Positions 36,351 through 45,913 of a stretch of DNA of 64,000 bases are shown here, in pieces. Position numbers and translations under genes: made by a program. Under the pieces are notes generated by a model, which was not told where the DNA came from, ran no database searches, and saw nothing but the letters and a program-made list of their open reading frames with translations. The stretch is from the NCBI RefSeq assembly GCF_900602065.1, contig NZ_UWFN01000116.1:62001-126000 (forward strand). Direction: 5' to 3'. This DNA comes from Pseudomonas viridiflava (GTDB taxonomy: Bacteria; Pseudomonadota; Gammaproteobacteria; Pseudomonadales; Pseudomonadaceae). The number at the start of each line of letters is the position of its first letter. The stretch's first letter is position 1.

Positions 36351-38840
36351 TTACTCGGGCTGATAACCTCGCCTATCCTCGAAAAACGGTTTGTCTGCCG
36401 GTATCCGGTCTGACGCTCGGGTCGTGTTCACCCCCTCCTTGGCGCTGCCATCGATATACCAGTAGCAGTGCCGCACCGCCCGGGTAATCGCCACGTAAGC
36501 GAGACGCAAGACTTCATCTTTTTGCGCATTATCGAAGGCATCGGCGTCTCCTGGACTGCCCAACCCGGCCTGACGATAAAGCTGATTCTTGTACGGTGAA
36601 TGAGTCAAATGCTGACAGTCGCCCAACAGGAACACCGCGTCCGCTTGCAAGCCCTTGGCGCTGTGGTACGTCAGCTGTTTGAAGCGTCGCGCCTGAGGCG
36701 GTAACGCATAATCAGCATTCACTAACGCCTGTAACTTATCGGAAAGCAACGCTTTATCGCTGCTCTTGCGATACAGCAACAGGATCGAATCGCCGTCGTT
36801 GTAGTGCTCGATGAGACGTTCCGTCAGCGACTCGTCATTGCGCTCCAGCACTCTGACTGGCAGTAATTCCTGCACAGCGCCGCTGGCCTTGGCTTTCTTG
36901 CCTGCGATGGCAGGTGCCGCACGCACGATATGTTCGGCAGCATCAATGATGTGCTGATGACTGCGGTAGTTGTCACTGAGCATGACTTTGGTGGTCGCAG
37001 GCGCTGGAAACTCCTTGGGGAACTCCATGAAGAATTTCGGCGAGCTGCCACGCCAGCCATAGATCGATTGCCAGTCATCGCCCACACACAATAACGAGGC
37101 GTGCTGGGCGGTATGGCCTATATGCAGATCGGAACCCCGACGACGGATCTCCCGTAAACAGGCGCGCACCCACGAAACGATCTGTGGCGAGACGTCCTGA
37201 AACTCATCGATCATCAGGTGCGAAAGCGGCCTGAGCTGATGATCACCCACAAGCTTGAGATTCTCCGGCGAATTTTCGCCAAACAGGGCAAACATCCGGT
37301 TATAGGTCATCACTGGCGGTGTTTGAGTGAGCAAGTGATTTTCAAACGCCTTCCAGAACAAGCTCAAGGCTTCAAAGAAGTAACGGTCGGGATCGTTACT
37401 GGCGAAACTCATTTCGGCCACCGCGGCCGGTACATCCAGCCCGAGGTTCTCGATAAAACCTGCTGCCGCTACAAAACTGTCCAGTAATGGAGCTGCGCTC
37501 AGGTCTCCCTTGACCTTGTAATCAAACCCTGGCCCGGCAACGGCGGCTCCAGACAAAGACTGCAGAACACGGCTACCCGCCTCGTAGCTATCCAGCCATA
37601 TCAGTGGCTTGCGGCAGAATGCTTGAAACAGTGTGCGTTTGATTACCCATTCAGCCCAGACAGGTAACTTGGCACCCTGGCGCTTCATCTGCTGGTCTTC
37701 GGACGGATCGAAACCCAGTACCACCCAGGCGTCGAGCTCTGCAATGTACCCGTGTAGATGGAAGCCAAAGCCATTGATCTCGACAGTCTGTCGCATCGGC
37801 TCGATGCCTTTGATGGGCCAGGCTTTGGCACGTATCCACAGATCTTCGATGATGTCGCACAGTTCTTCATCGCGCCGCGCCGACAGTTCGGTAACGGTCA
37901 CCCGCTTTTGTACATCGGGATGATCACGCTCCAGCTCCTTGAGCTGCAGCGCCTGACGGTAAAGAGGTGCCATGACGTCGCGGAAACGCTCATCGCTGGC
38001 GTACAGGTCGCGATAACACAGGTTGAGTTGCTGACGCTGGGCGTCGTTGATGCGCAGATCAAATGGATTACTGTCTGCGCCCTCTTCCAGCCCGGCTATG
38101 GATTGAGTTCCGAGGTTTTCGAACGCCGTCAGTTTCTCCAGGCCCGGCATGCTGCGCACCAGCGGCAAAATACGCGAATGGAAGGTGCGTACTACTTCGC
38201 GTGCCTGTTTCTGGTCAAGCGAGTGCCCCCAGCAGGCAAACACCTCGACCAGTTTGTTGACAAAGTCCTTGCGAGATTCGCGAGTGAACGTCACCACCGT
38301 CATGGAACCCAGCTCGAAGCCCAGGTAGTGGTGAAGCAGCAAAATGCGCAGCACCAGCGACGTCGACTTGCCTGCCCCGGCGCCGGCGATGACATAAGTT
38401 GACGGGGTATCGCTGAAGATCATCTTCCATTGCGCAGCGCTGGGCTGTGCATGAGCAGTCAACTTCTGGCCAACGTCGGCTTTCATGCGTTTTTTGATGT
38501 CGGCGGTCAGCGGAAGTCGCCAATCATCGAACAGATGGTCATCCACTTTTGGCCCACGATGTTCAATCGGACGGGTATCCCGGATCACCAGGACCTTGCG
38601 GCCTTCTTCGATGCCTTCCAGATGGCCCTCTGCGTAGCCCTCTTCCACACCGTGCATATGGCCATTGAGATAGCCGTCGGCATGACCTTGTGTCCAGGAC
38701 GGCGCATGTTGCGAACCCAGGCGGCTCAAGCCCCGGCCCAGCAGCCGCGAGAGCAGACGTTTGATCAGGGGTAGCTGATTGAGGGGGCGCAAATCGGATT
38801 CGGCATCGACGGGAACATCAACAGGCAGTTTGTCTGGCAC
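36351..38840 (-). CDS. UvrD/Rep-like helicase with glycine-repeat N-terminus
   Basis: An 829-residue superfamily 1 helicase. Walker A is AGAGAGKST (residues 152-160); Walker B is in LMIDEFQDVSPQ; GDDWQSIYGWRGS and the C-terminal YHSAKGLQADAVFLLG and YVAITRAV motifs are all UvrD-type. Upstream of the ATPase, residues 52-80 have glycine at every fourth position (G52, G56 ... G80; HADG, YLNG, HMHG, VEEG, YAEG, HLEG, IEEG), an unusual leader. It starts at GTG with GGAG nearby. It presumably unwinds or strips DNA in repair or defence; partners are not evident. Confidence 0.9.
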   Translation of the reverse strand: MPDKLPVDVPVDAESDLRPLNQLPLIKRLLSRLLGRGLSRLGSQHAPSWTQGHADGYLNGHMHGVEEGYAEGHLEGIEEGRKVLVIRDTRPIEHRGPKVDDHLFDDWRLPLTADIKKRMKADVGQKLTAHAQPSAAQWKMIFSDTPSTYVIAGAGAGKSTSLVLRILLLHHYLGFELGSMTVVTFTRESRKDFVNKLVEVFACWGHSLDQKQAREVVRTFHSRILPLVRSMPGLEKLTAFENLGTQSIAGLEEGADSNPFDLRINDAQRQQLNLCYRDLYASDERFRDVMAPLYRQALQLKELERDHPDVQKRVTVTELSARRDEELCDIIEDLWIRAKAWPIKGIEPMRQTVEINGFGFHLHGYIAELDAWVVLGFDPSEDQQMKRQGAKLPVWAEWVIKRTLFQAFCRKPLIWLDSYEAGSRVLQSLSGAAVAGPGFDYKVKGDLSAAPLLDSFVAAAGFIENLGLDVPAAVAEMSFASNDPDRYFFEALSLFWKAFENHLLTQTPPVMTYNRMFALFGENSPENLKLVGDHQLRPLSHLMIDEFQDVSPQIVSWVRACLREIRRRGSDLHIGHTAQHASLLCVGDDWQSIYGWRGSSPKFFMEFPKEFPAPATTKVMLSDNYRSHQHIIDAAEHIVRAAPAIAGKKAKASGAVQELLPVRVLERNDESLTERLIEHYNDGDSILLLYRKSSDKALLSDKLQALVNADYALPPQARRFKQLTYHSAKGLQADAVFLLGDCQHLTHSPYKNQLYRQAGLGSPGDADAFDNAQKDEVLRLAYVAITRAVRHCYWYIDGSAKEGVNTTRASDRIPADKPFFEDRRGYQPE

Positions 38841-38977
38841 GCAGGCTCCAGGGCACAGATAAGCAAAAGTGCCCTATGGTCGCCCGATTCAGCCCTGAGC
38901 TCCAGTAAATGCTTTGCGATCAGTTGATTAGCCGATCAAGTGCAGGTTGAGTGGAGAATAAGCCCCTCATAAACATC

Positions 38978-38995
38978 TAACTAATCGATCGGTTA
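38978..38995. promoter_or_regulatory. Imperfect palindrome upstream of pirin
   Basis: TAACTAATCGATCGGTTA pairs at 14 of 18 positions with its reverse complement and lies ~125 bp before the pirin start. It resembles TetR-type operators; the regulator is not apparent locally. Confidence 0.35.
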
Positions 38996-39119
38996 AAGCG
39001 ATTATTTACGCTTTTTATCGATAATTATTTGATCAATCATAGCTGCCATCAACAACCGAACAACGTTCAGCAGCCCCGGGTAAACATTCACTGCCCGCTT
39101 CTGCACAGGAGGCCACACC

Positions 39120-39815
39120 ATGCTGCAATTACGACCTTTCAACACTTTGGGCGGCGCCAACCACGGCTGGCTGGACGCACATCACCATTTCTCGTTCGCT
39201 GAGTATTACGACCCGAAACGCATGAACTGGGGTCAACTGCGAGTCTGGAACGACGACGTGATTCAGGCCGGAACAGGCTTCCCGAAACACCCGCACCGGG
39301 ACATGGAAATCATCACTTACGTTCGTGAAGGCGCTATTACTCACGAAGATAACCTGGGTAACAAAGGCCGTACCGAGGCTGGCGATGTTCAGGTCATGAG
39401 TGCCGGGACAGGCGTCGCCCATAGCGAATACAACATGGAGCCAACGGCGACCAAGATCTTCCAGATCTGGATCATGCCCAACGAAACCGGCGCAGCGCCT
39501 TCCTGGGGTGCCAAACCGTTTCCAAAAGGCGACCGCGAAGGCTTCGTGACCCTGGCCAGCGGCAAGTCTGGTGATGATGTGAGCCTGCGGATCCGCGCTG
39601 ATGCACGTCTGGTAGCCGCTAACCTGAAAGCCGGTGAAACCGCCGAATACCACATGGATGCGGGCCGACGCGCTTACCTGGTACCCGCTACCGGCAGCAT
39701 TGAGGTCAATGGCCTGCAAGCCAACGCCCGAGACGGCGTTGCAGTAGAAGAAGAGCGTGTGCTGCGGGTAACCGCCATCGAAGACAGCGAAATCGTGCTG
39801 GTCGACGTGGCTTGA
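39120..39815 (+). CDS. Pirin-family protein (quercetinase-like)
   Basis: A 231-residue bicupin of the pirin/YhhW family. Metal ligands appear in the N-terminal cupin: GFPKHPHRDMEIITYV (two His) and AGTGVAHSEYN (a further His), with Glu in the following strand. Family members bind iron and some have quercetin 2,3-dioxygenase activity. AGGAGG lies 8 bp before the ATG, a strong ribosome site. A palindrome upstream may be an operator. An intrinsic terminator follows closely, so it is monocistronic. Confidence 0.9.
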   Translation: MLQLRPFNTLGGANHGWLDAHHHFSFAEYYDPKRMNWGQLRVWNDDVIQAGTGFPKHPHRDMEIITYVREGAITHEDNLGNKGRTEAGDVQVMSAGTGVAHSEYNMEPTATKIFQIWIMPNETGAAPSWGAKPFPKGDREGFVTLASGKSGDDVSLRIRADARLVAANLKAGETAEYHMDAGRRAYLVPATGSIEVNGLQANARDGVAVEEERVLRVTAIEDSEIVLVDVA

Positions 39816-39840
39816 GTCTTGAGTAAACGCTGCACCACGA

Positions 39841-39874
39841 AAAAGCCCGGACTCTTACGAGTCCGGGCTTTTTT
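39841..39874 (+). terminator. Intrinsic terminator after pirin
   Basis: Arms AAAAGCCCGGACTC and GAGTCCGGGCTTTT around a 4-nt loop, ending in a T tract. It is a strong rho-independent terminator 25 bp after the stop. Confidence 0.93.
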
Positions 39875-39928
39875 GTACATGCGCTATTGATCAGCAATCA
39901 CTCAGCCTGCGTCTTGCCCAGATTACCG

Positions 39929-40018
39929 GTGGGAGCGAATTCATTCGCGAAGAGGCCGGTACATCTGCAGCCGATGTCTCGCCTGAAACACCGCCTTCCC
40001 GAATGAATTCGGTCCCAC
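39929..40018. repeat. REPIN, third family
   Basis: GTGGGAGCGAATTCATTCG and its diverged inverted partner ending ATGAATTCGGTCCCAC enclose ~45 bp. A single copy of the same family is at 23635-23663. It lies between the convergent pirin and pgm genes. Confidence 0.88.
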
Positions 40019-40080
40019 AGGTTCAACGTACATCAGACGATCCATGGACTCCGCGCCCTTCCTGTAGATCACTTATTGCA

Positions 40081-41721
40081 TCAAGCAATCGCTGCATCCA
40101 CCAACACCTGAGCTTCCGCGACCAGACGCTTGAGGTGGTCCTCACCGACAAAACTCTCGGCGTAGATCTTGTAGATGTCTTCAGTACCTGATGGGCGCGC
40201 TGCAAACCAGCCATTCTCTGTCATGACCTTGAGGCCGCCAATCGCCTGGTTATTGCCTGGAGCGTGGCTGAGGACACTTTGAATCGCCTCCCCTGCCAAC
40301 TCGGTCGACTTGACCTGATCCGGCGACAATTTACCCAGTGCTGCTTTCTGCTCAGGGCTGGCCTTGGCTTCAACGCGCGTGGAGAACGGTTCGCCCAGCT
40401 CCTGAGTCAGGGAATGATAGATTTCGCTCGGGTCGCGGCCTTTACGGGCGGTGATTTCTGCGGCCAACAGCGCTGGAATCAGGCCATCCTTGTCGGTGGT
40501 CCAGACTGTACCGTCTTTGCGCAAGAACGAAGCACCGGCACTTTCTTCACCGCCAAAGCCCAGCGAGCCATCGAACAGCCCTTCGGCAAAGAACTTGAAG
40601 CCCACCGGCACTTCATACAGACGGCGCCCCAAGCGTGCGGTAACCCGATCAATCATGCCGCTGCTGACCACGGTTTTACCGACAGCAGCATCGGCGCGCC
40701 AGTCAGGACGATTCTGGAACAGGTAATCAATGGAAACGGCCAGGTAGTTGTTCGGCGCGAGCAAACCACCGCTCGGCGTCACGATGCCATGGCGATCGTG
40801 GTCAGGGTCGCAGGCGAACGCGACCTGATACTTGTCCTTCAGGCCAATCAGGCCCTGCATGGCGAAGTTCGACGATGGGTCCATACGAATGCGTCCGTCC
40901 CAGTCAACGCTCATGAAGCGGAACGTCGGGTCAACGAACTGGTTCACGACGTCCAGGTTCAGACCGTAGTGTTCACCGATTGCTGACCAGTAACGCACGC
41001 CTGCGCCGCCCAGAGGGTCGACGCCAAGACGCAGGCCTGCGCTGCGGATCGCGTCCATGTCGATCACGCTCTTAAGATCGGCAACATACGTGTTGAGGTA
41101 GTCATGGCGATGCGTCGTGTCAGCACGCAACGCTTTTTCATGGCTGACGCGGCTGACGCCGAGTACTTTTTCAGCCAGCAGTTCGTTGGCCTTGGCTTCA
41201 ATCCATTTGGTGATGTGGCTGTCAGCCGGGCCACCGTTTGGAGGGTTGTACTTGAAGCCGCCGCTTTCAGGCGGGTTATGCGACGGGGTAATGACAATAC
41301 CGTCAGCCAGGCCGGATGTGCGGCCACGGTTGTAGCATATGATCGCGTGGGAAACCGCCGGGGTCGGGGTGTACTCATCACCTTCGGAAATCATCACCTG
41401 CACGCCATTGGCGGCAAGGACTTCCAGAGCGCTGGCCGCGGCTGGCGTCGACAAGGCATGCGTGTCGGCACCGAGAAACAATGGGCCGTCAATGCCATTG
41501 GCCTGACGGTAAAGGCAAATCGCCTGACTGATTGCCAGAACGTGCCACTCGTTGAAACTCAGTTCGAACGAGCTGCCACGATGGCCGGAAGTACCAAATG
41601 CCACGCGCTGGGTCGAGATCGACGCATCAGGCTGACCGGTGTAATAGGCGGTTACCAGTCGCGGAATATCGACCAGCAACTGAGCCGGTGCCAGCTTGCC
41701 GGCGAAGGGACTGAGACTCAT
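40081..41721 (-). CDS. pgm: Phosphoglucomutase (alpha-D-glucose phosphate-specific)
   Basis: A 546-residue enzyme of the alpha-D-phosphohexomutase family. [10 protein letters not shown] is near the N-terminus, the phospho-serine loop is [15 protein letters not shown], the metal loop DPDHDRHG, and the sugar/phosphate-binding end reads [15 protein letters not shown]. It interconverts glucose 1- and 6-phosphate, feeding glycogen, trehalose and surface polysaccharides. Length and motifs are complete. It is single; the upstream region (41722-41850) shows no clear operator. Confidence 0.95.
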   Translation of the reverse strand: MSLSPFAGKLAPAQLLVDIPRLVTAYYTGQPDASISTQRVAFGTSGHRGSSFELSFNEWHVLAISQAICLYRQANGIDGPLFLGADTHALSTPAAASALEVLAANGVQVMISEGDEYTPTPAVSHAIICYNRGRTSGLADGIVITPSHNPPESGGFKYNPPNGGPADSHITKWIEAKANELLAEKVLGVSRVSHEKALRADTTHRHDYLNTYVADLKSVIDMDAIRSAGLRLGVDPLGGAGVRYWSAIGEHYGLNLDVVNQFVDPTFRFMSVDWDGRIRMDPSSNFAMQGLIGLKDKYQVAFACDPDHDRHGIVTPSGGLLAPNNYLAVSIDYLFQNRPDWRADAAVGKTVVSSGMIDRVTARLGRRLYEVPVGFKFFAEGLFDGSLGFGGEESAGASFLRKDGTVWTTDKDGLIPALLAAEITARKGRDPSEIYHSLTQELGEPFSTRVEAKASPEQKAALGKLSPDQVKSTELAGEAIQSVLSHAPGNNQAIGGLKVMTENGWFAARPSGTEDIYKIYAESFVGEDHLKRLVAEAQVLVDAAIA

Positions 41722-41850
41722 ACAACCTCCATGAAAAACGGAATAGAAATAAAGCTGGCTGCTGTACTGGCTATAAATAATCAGCGGCGCGGCAGTTTAC
41801 TGGCAGTTTGACCTCGTTGCTTGGCTATCGATCCATAAGCCCTTGTTCAA

Positions 41851-44196
41851 TCACAACTGCCACCAGCCAGGCAGTAACTGTCGGACCCTGGGCTCGGCAA
41901 AACGATCATCGATAAGCATGACCACTCCTCTGTCTTGCTGACCACGAATCACTCGCCCCGCCGCCTGCACAACCTTCTGGATGCCCGGATAAAGGTAGGT
42001 GTAATCGTAGCCCGCGCCGAACAACACAGCCATGCGTTGTTTGAGTTGTTCATTGACCGGGTTGAGTTGAGCAAGCCCCAGTGTCGCAATGAACGCGCCA
42101 ATCAGACGCGCGCCGGGCAAATCGATACCTTCGCCAAACGCACCGCCGAGTACCGCAAAGCCGATCCCCTGGCTTTCGAGGGTAAAACGATCCAGAAACC
42201 CCTGGCGTTCGCTTTCACTCATGCCTCTGGCCTGGTGCCACAGCGGAATGTGCGGATAGCGTTGCTGCATCAGATCGGCGACTTGTTGCTGATAATCAAA
42301 GCTGCTGAAAAACGCCAGATAATTGCCCGGCCGCGCTTGAAACTGCTCAGCCAGCAGTTCGACGATCGGCGCCAAAGACGCCTGACGGTGAGTGAAGCGC
42401 GTGGAAATCCGGCTGATAATCTGCACGTCCAGTTGCTCCCGACTGAACGGCGATTCGACATCAACCCACGCGGTATCTGCGGGCAAGCCCAACAGGTCGG
42501 CGTAATAGTGACGGGGGTTGAGGGTTGCCGAAAACAACACGCTGCTGCGCGCCGCCGTCAACCTCGGCCGAATGAACCGGGCGGGTACCACATTGCGCAA
42601 GCACAACCTGGAGCTGCTGCGTTTGCTGGTCAGCGCCCTTTTGCTGATATCAAACACAAAGTGCTCGTCGAACAACTCGGCAATCCGCACAAACGCGATC
42701 ACCTCGAAATAAAAACTCTGCAGCGTGCCAGTAAGCGCATGTGGGTGATCGTTGAAATAATCACCCATGGCCGCCACGCACAGGTTCAGGGTGTGCAGAA
42801 ACTTGCCTGGGGTTTCGGGGTAAGCCTGATAAGGCGCAAGCTGCTTTTTATGCAGCGCGTTCCATTCACGGTTTACCCGCTGCAGCACTTTCTGCAAAGC
42901 CTCGGGTGCCGTCTGGCGCAGCGCGCTCAGGTTCTGCTGATCAAGGCTGGCGCTGTACATCTGCCGTGCACGCTCGACCATGTTGTGGGCTTCGTCCACC
43001 AACACCGCCACACGCCATTGGTTGAACTGGCTGAGGCCGAACAACAACGCGCTGAGATCAAAGTAATAGTTGTAGTCCGCTATCACCACGTCCGCCCAAC
43101 GAGCTATCTCCTGGCTCAGGTAGTAAGGGCAAACCTCGTGGGCGAGCGCAGCCTCACGCATCCCTGCCTGATCCAGCCAGGGGGCAGACAGCGCCGCGTC
43201 TCGCGCAGCAGGCAAACGGTCGTAGAAACCTTTGGCCAATGGACAGGAGTCTCCATTGCAGGCTTTGTCCGGGTGTTCGCACGCCTTGTCCCGGGCGACC
43301 AGTTCCAGCACGCGCAATTTCAGCTCCGGTGCGCTGGTGCGGATGACCGTCAGTGCATCCAGCGCTAACTTGCGGCCCGGGGTTTTAGCCGTCAGAAAGA
43401 ATACTTTGTCCAACTGCTGGGTCGGCACCGCCTTGAGCATCGGAAACAGCGTGCCAATCGTCTTGCCGATTCCGGTAGGCGCCTGCGCCATAAGACAACG
43501 CCCGGTGCTGACGGACTTGTAAACCGACTCGGCCAGATGACGCTGCCCCGTACGAAAGCTGCCATGGGGAAACTTCAGCAGGTTCAATTGCTGATTACGC
43601 TCAGCGCGGTGCTGCAGCTCCTGCTGGGCCCAGCGCAAGAACACCCCGCAGTGATGTTGAAAAAACGCCTGCAGGGTGGGCGCGGCGAAGCGCTCCCGAA
43701 TCAGCGTTTCCTGCTCGGTGTCGACATTGAAATACACCAGCGCCAGGTTCACTTCAGATAACTGCAACTTCTCGCACAACAGCCATCCATAGACCTTCAC
43801 CTGCGCCCAATGCAGTTGTCGATGGTTGTCCGGCATAGCCGCCAGATCACCGCGATAGGTCTTGACCTCCTCCAGTTGATTAAGCGCGGGGTCGTAGCCG
43901 TCTGCCCTGCCGCGAATTCTGAGTTGTTGATACTCACCCGAAAGAGAGACTTCGGTCTGGTACCCAGCGCCGCGTCGAGCAGCCACGCTGCGATGCCCGG
44001 CGATGCCTTCGAGGGCGGTAGGCGAAGGAGTAAAGCGCAAATCGAGATCACCGGTTTTGGCGGTGAATTCGCACAGAGCCCGCACAGCAACGAGATAGCA
44101 GGCTTGATCAGAGGGATCAGGCGCTAACGAGCGCTGGTCTTCAGCGCTGATCTCAAGCTTCCTTTGGGATTGGTTAGATGAAGAAATGACGGTCAC
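41851..44196 (-). CDS. PD-(D/E)XK nuclease-XPD/DinG-type helicase
   Basis: A 781-residue protein. Residues ~75-120 hold a Cas4-like nuclease motif: GRADGYD with Asp99, then EVK with Glu110 and Lys112. The helicase follows, with Walker A APTGIGKT (~239-246), four FeS-type Cys in KACEHPDKACNGDSCPLAK ... VCPYYL, DEAH in VLVDEAHNM, and a C-terminal AAGRVIRGQQDRG. Such helicases unwind DNA 5'-3' and are linked to repair. It starts at GTG. Related genes usually neighbour a VRR-NUC nuclease; here the neighbour 143 bp upstream is a PP-loop ATPase instead. Role beyond family is not shown. Confidence 0.88.
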   Translation of the reverse strand: MTVISSSNQSQRKLEISAEDQRSLAPDPSDQACYLVAVRALCEFTAKTGDLDLRFTPSPTALEGIAGHRSVAARRGAGYQTEVSLSGEYQQLRIRGRADGYDPALNQLEEVKTYRGDLAAMPDNHRQLHWAQVKVYGWLLCEKLQLSEVNLALVYFNVDTEQETLIRERFAAPTLQAFFQHHCGVFLRWAQQELQHRAERNQQLNLLKFPHGSFRTGQRHLAESVYKSVSTGRCLMAQAPTGIGKTIGTLFPMLKAVPTQQLDKVFFLTAKTPGRKLALDALTVIRTSAPELKLRVLELVARDKACEHPDKACNGDSCPLAKGFYDRLPAARDAALSAPWLDQAGMREAALAHEVCPYYLSQEIARWADVVIADYNYYFDLSALLFGLSQFNQWRVAVLVDEAHNMVERARQMYSASLDQQNLSALRQTAPEALQKVLQRVNREWNALHKKQLAPYQAYPETPGKFLHTLNLCVAAMGDYFNDHPHALTGTLQSFYFEVIAFVRIAELFDEHFVFDISKRALTSKRSSSRLCLRNVVPARFIRPRLTAARSSVLFSATLNPRHYYADLLGLPADTAWVDVESPFSREQLDVQIISRISTRFTHRQASLAPIVELLAEQFQARPGNYLAFFSSFDYQQQVADLMQQRYPHIPLWHQARGMSESERQGFLDRFTLESQGIGFAVLGGAFGEGIDLPGARLIGAFIATLGLAQLNPVNEQLKQRMAVLFGAGYDYTYLYPGIQKVVQAAGRVIRGQQDRGVVMLIDDRFAEPRVRQLLPGWWQL

Positions 44197-44339
44197 AACC
44201 TGAAATACGAATACTGGATGGGCGTACAGATACCAGCACCGTTCATCTCTGGCAAACAGAAATGGATCGGCGGAGCCTTCAGCATCAGATCCGCCTTACC
44301 AGAATCTGCCTCGCCTCATACCAGGCAATGACAGGAGAA

Positions 44340-45845
44340 TTAGCGCCCCGAAAGTATCTCCGCGACCGCACCACCAGTTTGCGGGTCAACCGTCATGACG
44401 CGGCCCTTGTCAGGGTCAGACGCACGTACGCGGGCAATGATCGATTCCTGATCGTCAAATTCAACCCGGCGTTTGCGATACAGACTTTGCAAACCCTCAA
44501 GCGTCAGGCCGCTTATGTCGCCCAGCCATTGCAAAACCTGATCAGGCGCTGCCGAGCCCTGCAAGGCTTTGTGCAAATCGGGCAGCGCCACCAGCATGCC
44601 TGGATGCAGCCGTCGCAGAAAAACTTCGAGATCCCGTCCTTCATTGACGAAGGGGGAAAACAGCAGGCAGATCAGCTGTGCTTCGCTGACACCAAAGCCT
44701 TCCTGCGCAAAGGTGGCAGCCAGCTCACGACGCGTGGCAATGCCCTCCTCGCTGGCATAGGGCTTCATGGCCTGATCGATCAGGCGCTTGGGCATCCCTT
44801 TGCGGCACATCAACGTTTTGGCCAACTGCAGGTATTCAGCAACCCCCTCGGCGTAACTGCGGCCCTGAACGTATTGCACTTTCAGACCGCGCATATGCGC
44901 CATCAACAGAGGATTAGCGCAATCGGACTCGCTGAAGCTGAAGGCCAGATCATCAAAGCGGAAGCCCAGAAACTCGGTGAGCAGCTTCCAGTGTTCCTCG
45001 GCATTACTGACGATCAAATCGGAGATGGCAATAAACGCAGGCGCACTGGCTTTGCTGGTAACACTCACGGGAGCGCTCATCGGCTCCGCTAAGTCGTCAT
45101 TCGCTCCATACAACTCCTGATGGTAGGACTCGCTGATGCTGCCAATGACGCTCAGCATGGCATTGAAGCTCTGGCTTGCCCCGTCCTTGAAACGATACGC
45201 CGTGCGCGGCGCAAGACGCATCACCCAGGTGACGTACTGTTTCTGCTCTTTGCGAGAGTCGCCACTGACCACGGCATCCACCCCGCTGCCCCAAGTCGTG
45301 GCTCGCTCAAAGAAGCCGGCGAGCCTCAGGTAACAGCTGTTGCAGAACGTGGTTCGACCGTCCCCGGCCGAGACATGGCCGCTGACCAGCATGTCGGAAC
45401 GGTTCTGCTCCCGTCCGGAATAGGAAATCGGCGCATCGGGTTCGAATACCCTGACAACCTCGTGGTCGACCTCCAGTAATTCCACCCTGGGATCGTCGTG
45501 CAGGAAAAGTGCGGAATAGGTGCGCTGAATATTCCCCAGAACCGCGGGCGTAACGCCCGCGTGACGCATGGTCGCTACGCGCAGATTAAACGTCGCAGGC
45601 GAGCGCCCGGCGATGCTCAACTGGGCTGCGCGCAGGAGTGCCACGGTATAGGCGCTGTCCTTGCCACCGCTGAAGGGGACCATCACGTTGAAACTGGAAA
45701 TACGCTCAATACCACCAGCCGCAACGATCAAACGCTGGATAAGCAACTGCAACGCTGTGCGCTCTGCCCGACGAAAATAACTCAGCAAGCGTTGCAGGAC
45801 TTGCTGGTAGACGTAATTCATTGCCTGTTCGTGAATAGAGCTCAT
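44340..45845 (-). CDS. PP-loop ATP pyrophosphatase-like protein of unknown role
   Basis: A 501-residue protein. The N-terminal half is an N-type PP-loop ATPase: SGGKDS (Ser59-Ser64) in FNVMVPFSGGKDSAYTVAL, a Cys pair FCNSCYLRL (Cys168, Cys171), and a second motif VVSGDSRKEQ (~193-200). The C-terminal ~250 residues are helical and unassigned. Relatives adenylate a substrate for thiolation, amidation or tRNA modification, or resemble PAPS reductase; none fits clearly. AAGGAGGTG before the ATG is a near-perfect ribosome site. A 24-codon frame overlaps this start by ATGA. Upstream DNA is AT-rich, suggesting acquired DNA. The function is not known to me. Confidence 0.8.
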   Translation of the reverse strand: MSSIHEQAMNYVYQQVLQRLLSYFRRAERTALQLLIQRLIVAAGGIERISSFNVMVPFSGGKDSAYTVALLRAAQLSIAGRSPATFNLRVATMRHAGVTPAVLGNIQRTYSALFLHDDPRVELLEVDHEVVRVFEPDAPISYSGREQNRSDMLVSGHVSAGDGRTTFCNSCYLRLAGFFERATTWGSGVDAVVSGDSRKEQKQYVTWVMRLAPRTAYRFKDGASQSFNAMLSVIGSISESYHQELYGANDDLAEPMSAPVSVTSKASAPAFIAISDLIVSNAEEHWKLLTEFLGFRFDDLAFSFSESDCANPLLMAHMRGLKVQYVQGRSYAEGVAEYLQLAKTLMCRKGMPKRLIDQAMKPYASEEGIATRRELAATFAQEGFGVSEAQLICLLFSPFVNEGRDLEVFLRRLHPGMLVALPDLHKALQGSAAPDQVLQWLGDISGLTLEGLQSLYRKRRVEFDDQESIIARVRASDPDKGRVMTVDPQTGGAVAEILSGR

Positions 45846-45913
45846 GCCGTTTCACCTCCTTGTTTTCCACAACGCCGCACGCTGCAAGCACGGATGTTCA
45901 AATCGGGCAGCAT
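45842..45913 (-). CDS. Possible 23-residue upstream peptide overlapping the PP-loop start
   Basis: An ATG-led frame encodes MLPDLNIRACSVRRCGKQGG ETA and ends in the TGA of ATGA shared with the PP-loop gene start. It has two Cys. The peptide has no family I recognise, and its own ATG has no ribosome site. It could be a leader peptide, a coupling uORF, or chance. Confidence 0.25.
   Translation of the reverse strand: MLPDLNIRACSVRRCGKQGGETA

Noticed and set aside
41935..43368. 477-codon plus-strand open frame
   Set aside because: Antisense to the nuclease-helicase; its length comes from GC-rich codon bias and no domain is recognisable.
44340..45845. DndC of a phosphorothioation system
   Set aside because: The SGGKDS motif is shared, but the rest of DndC is not recognised and no dndB/D/E-like genes are adjacent.
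41851..45845. Two-gene anti-phage defence system
   Set aside because: The helicase belongs to a family I regard as ordinary in Pseudomonas, and nothing in the sequence ties the two genes beyond proximity.
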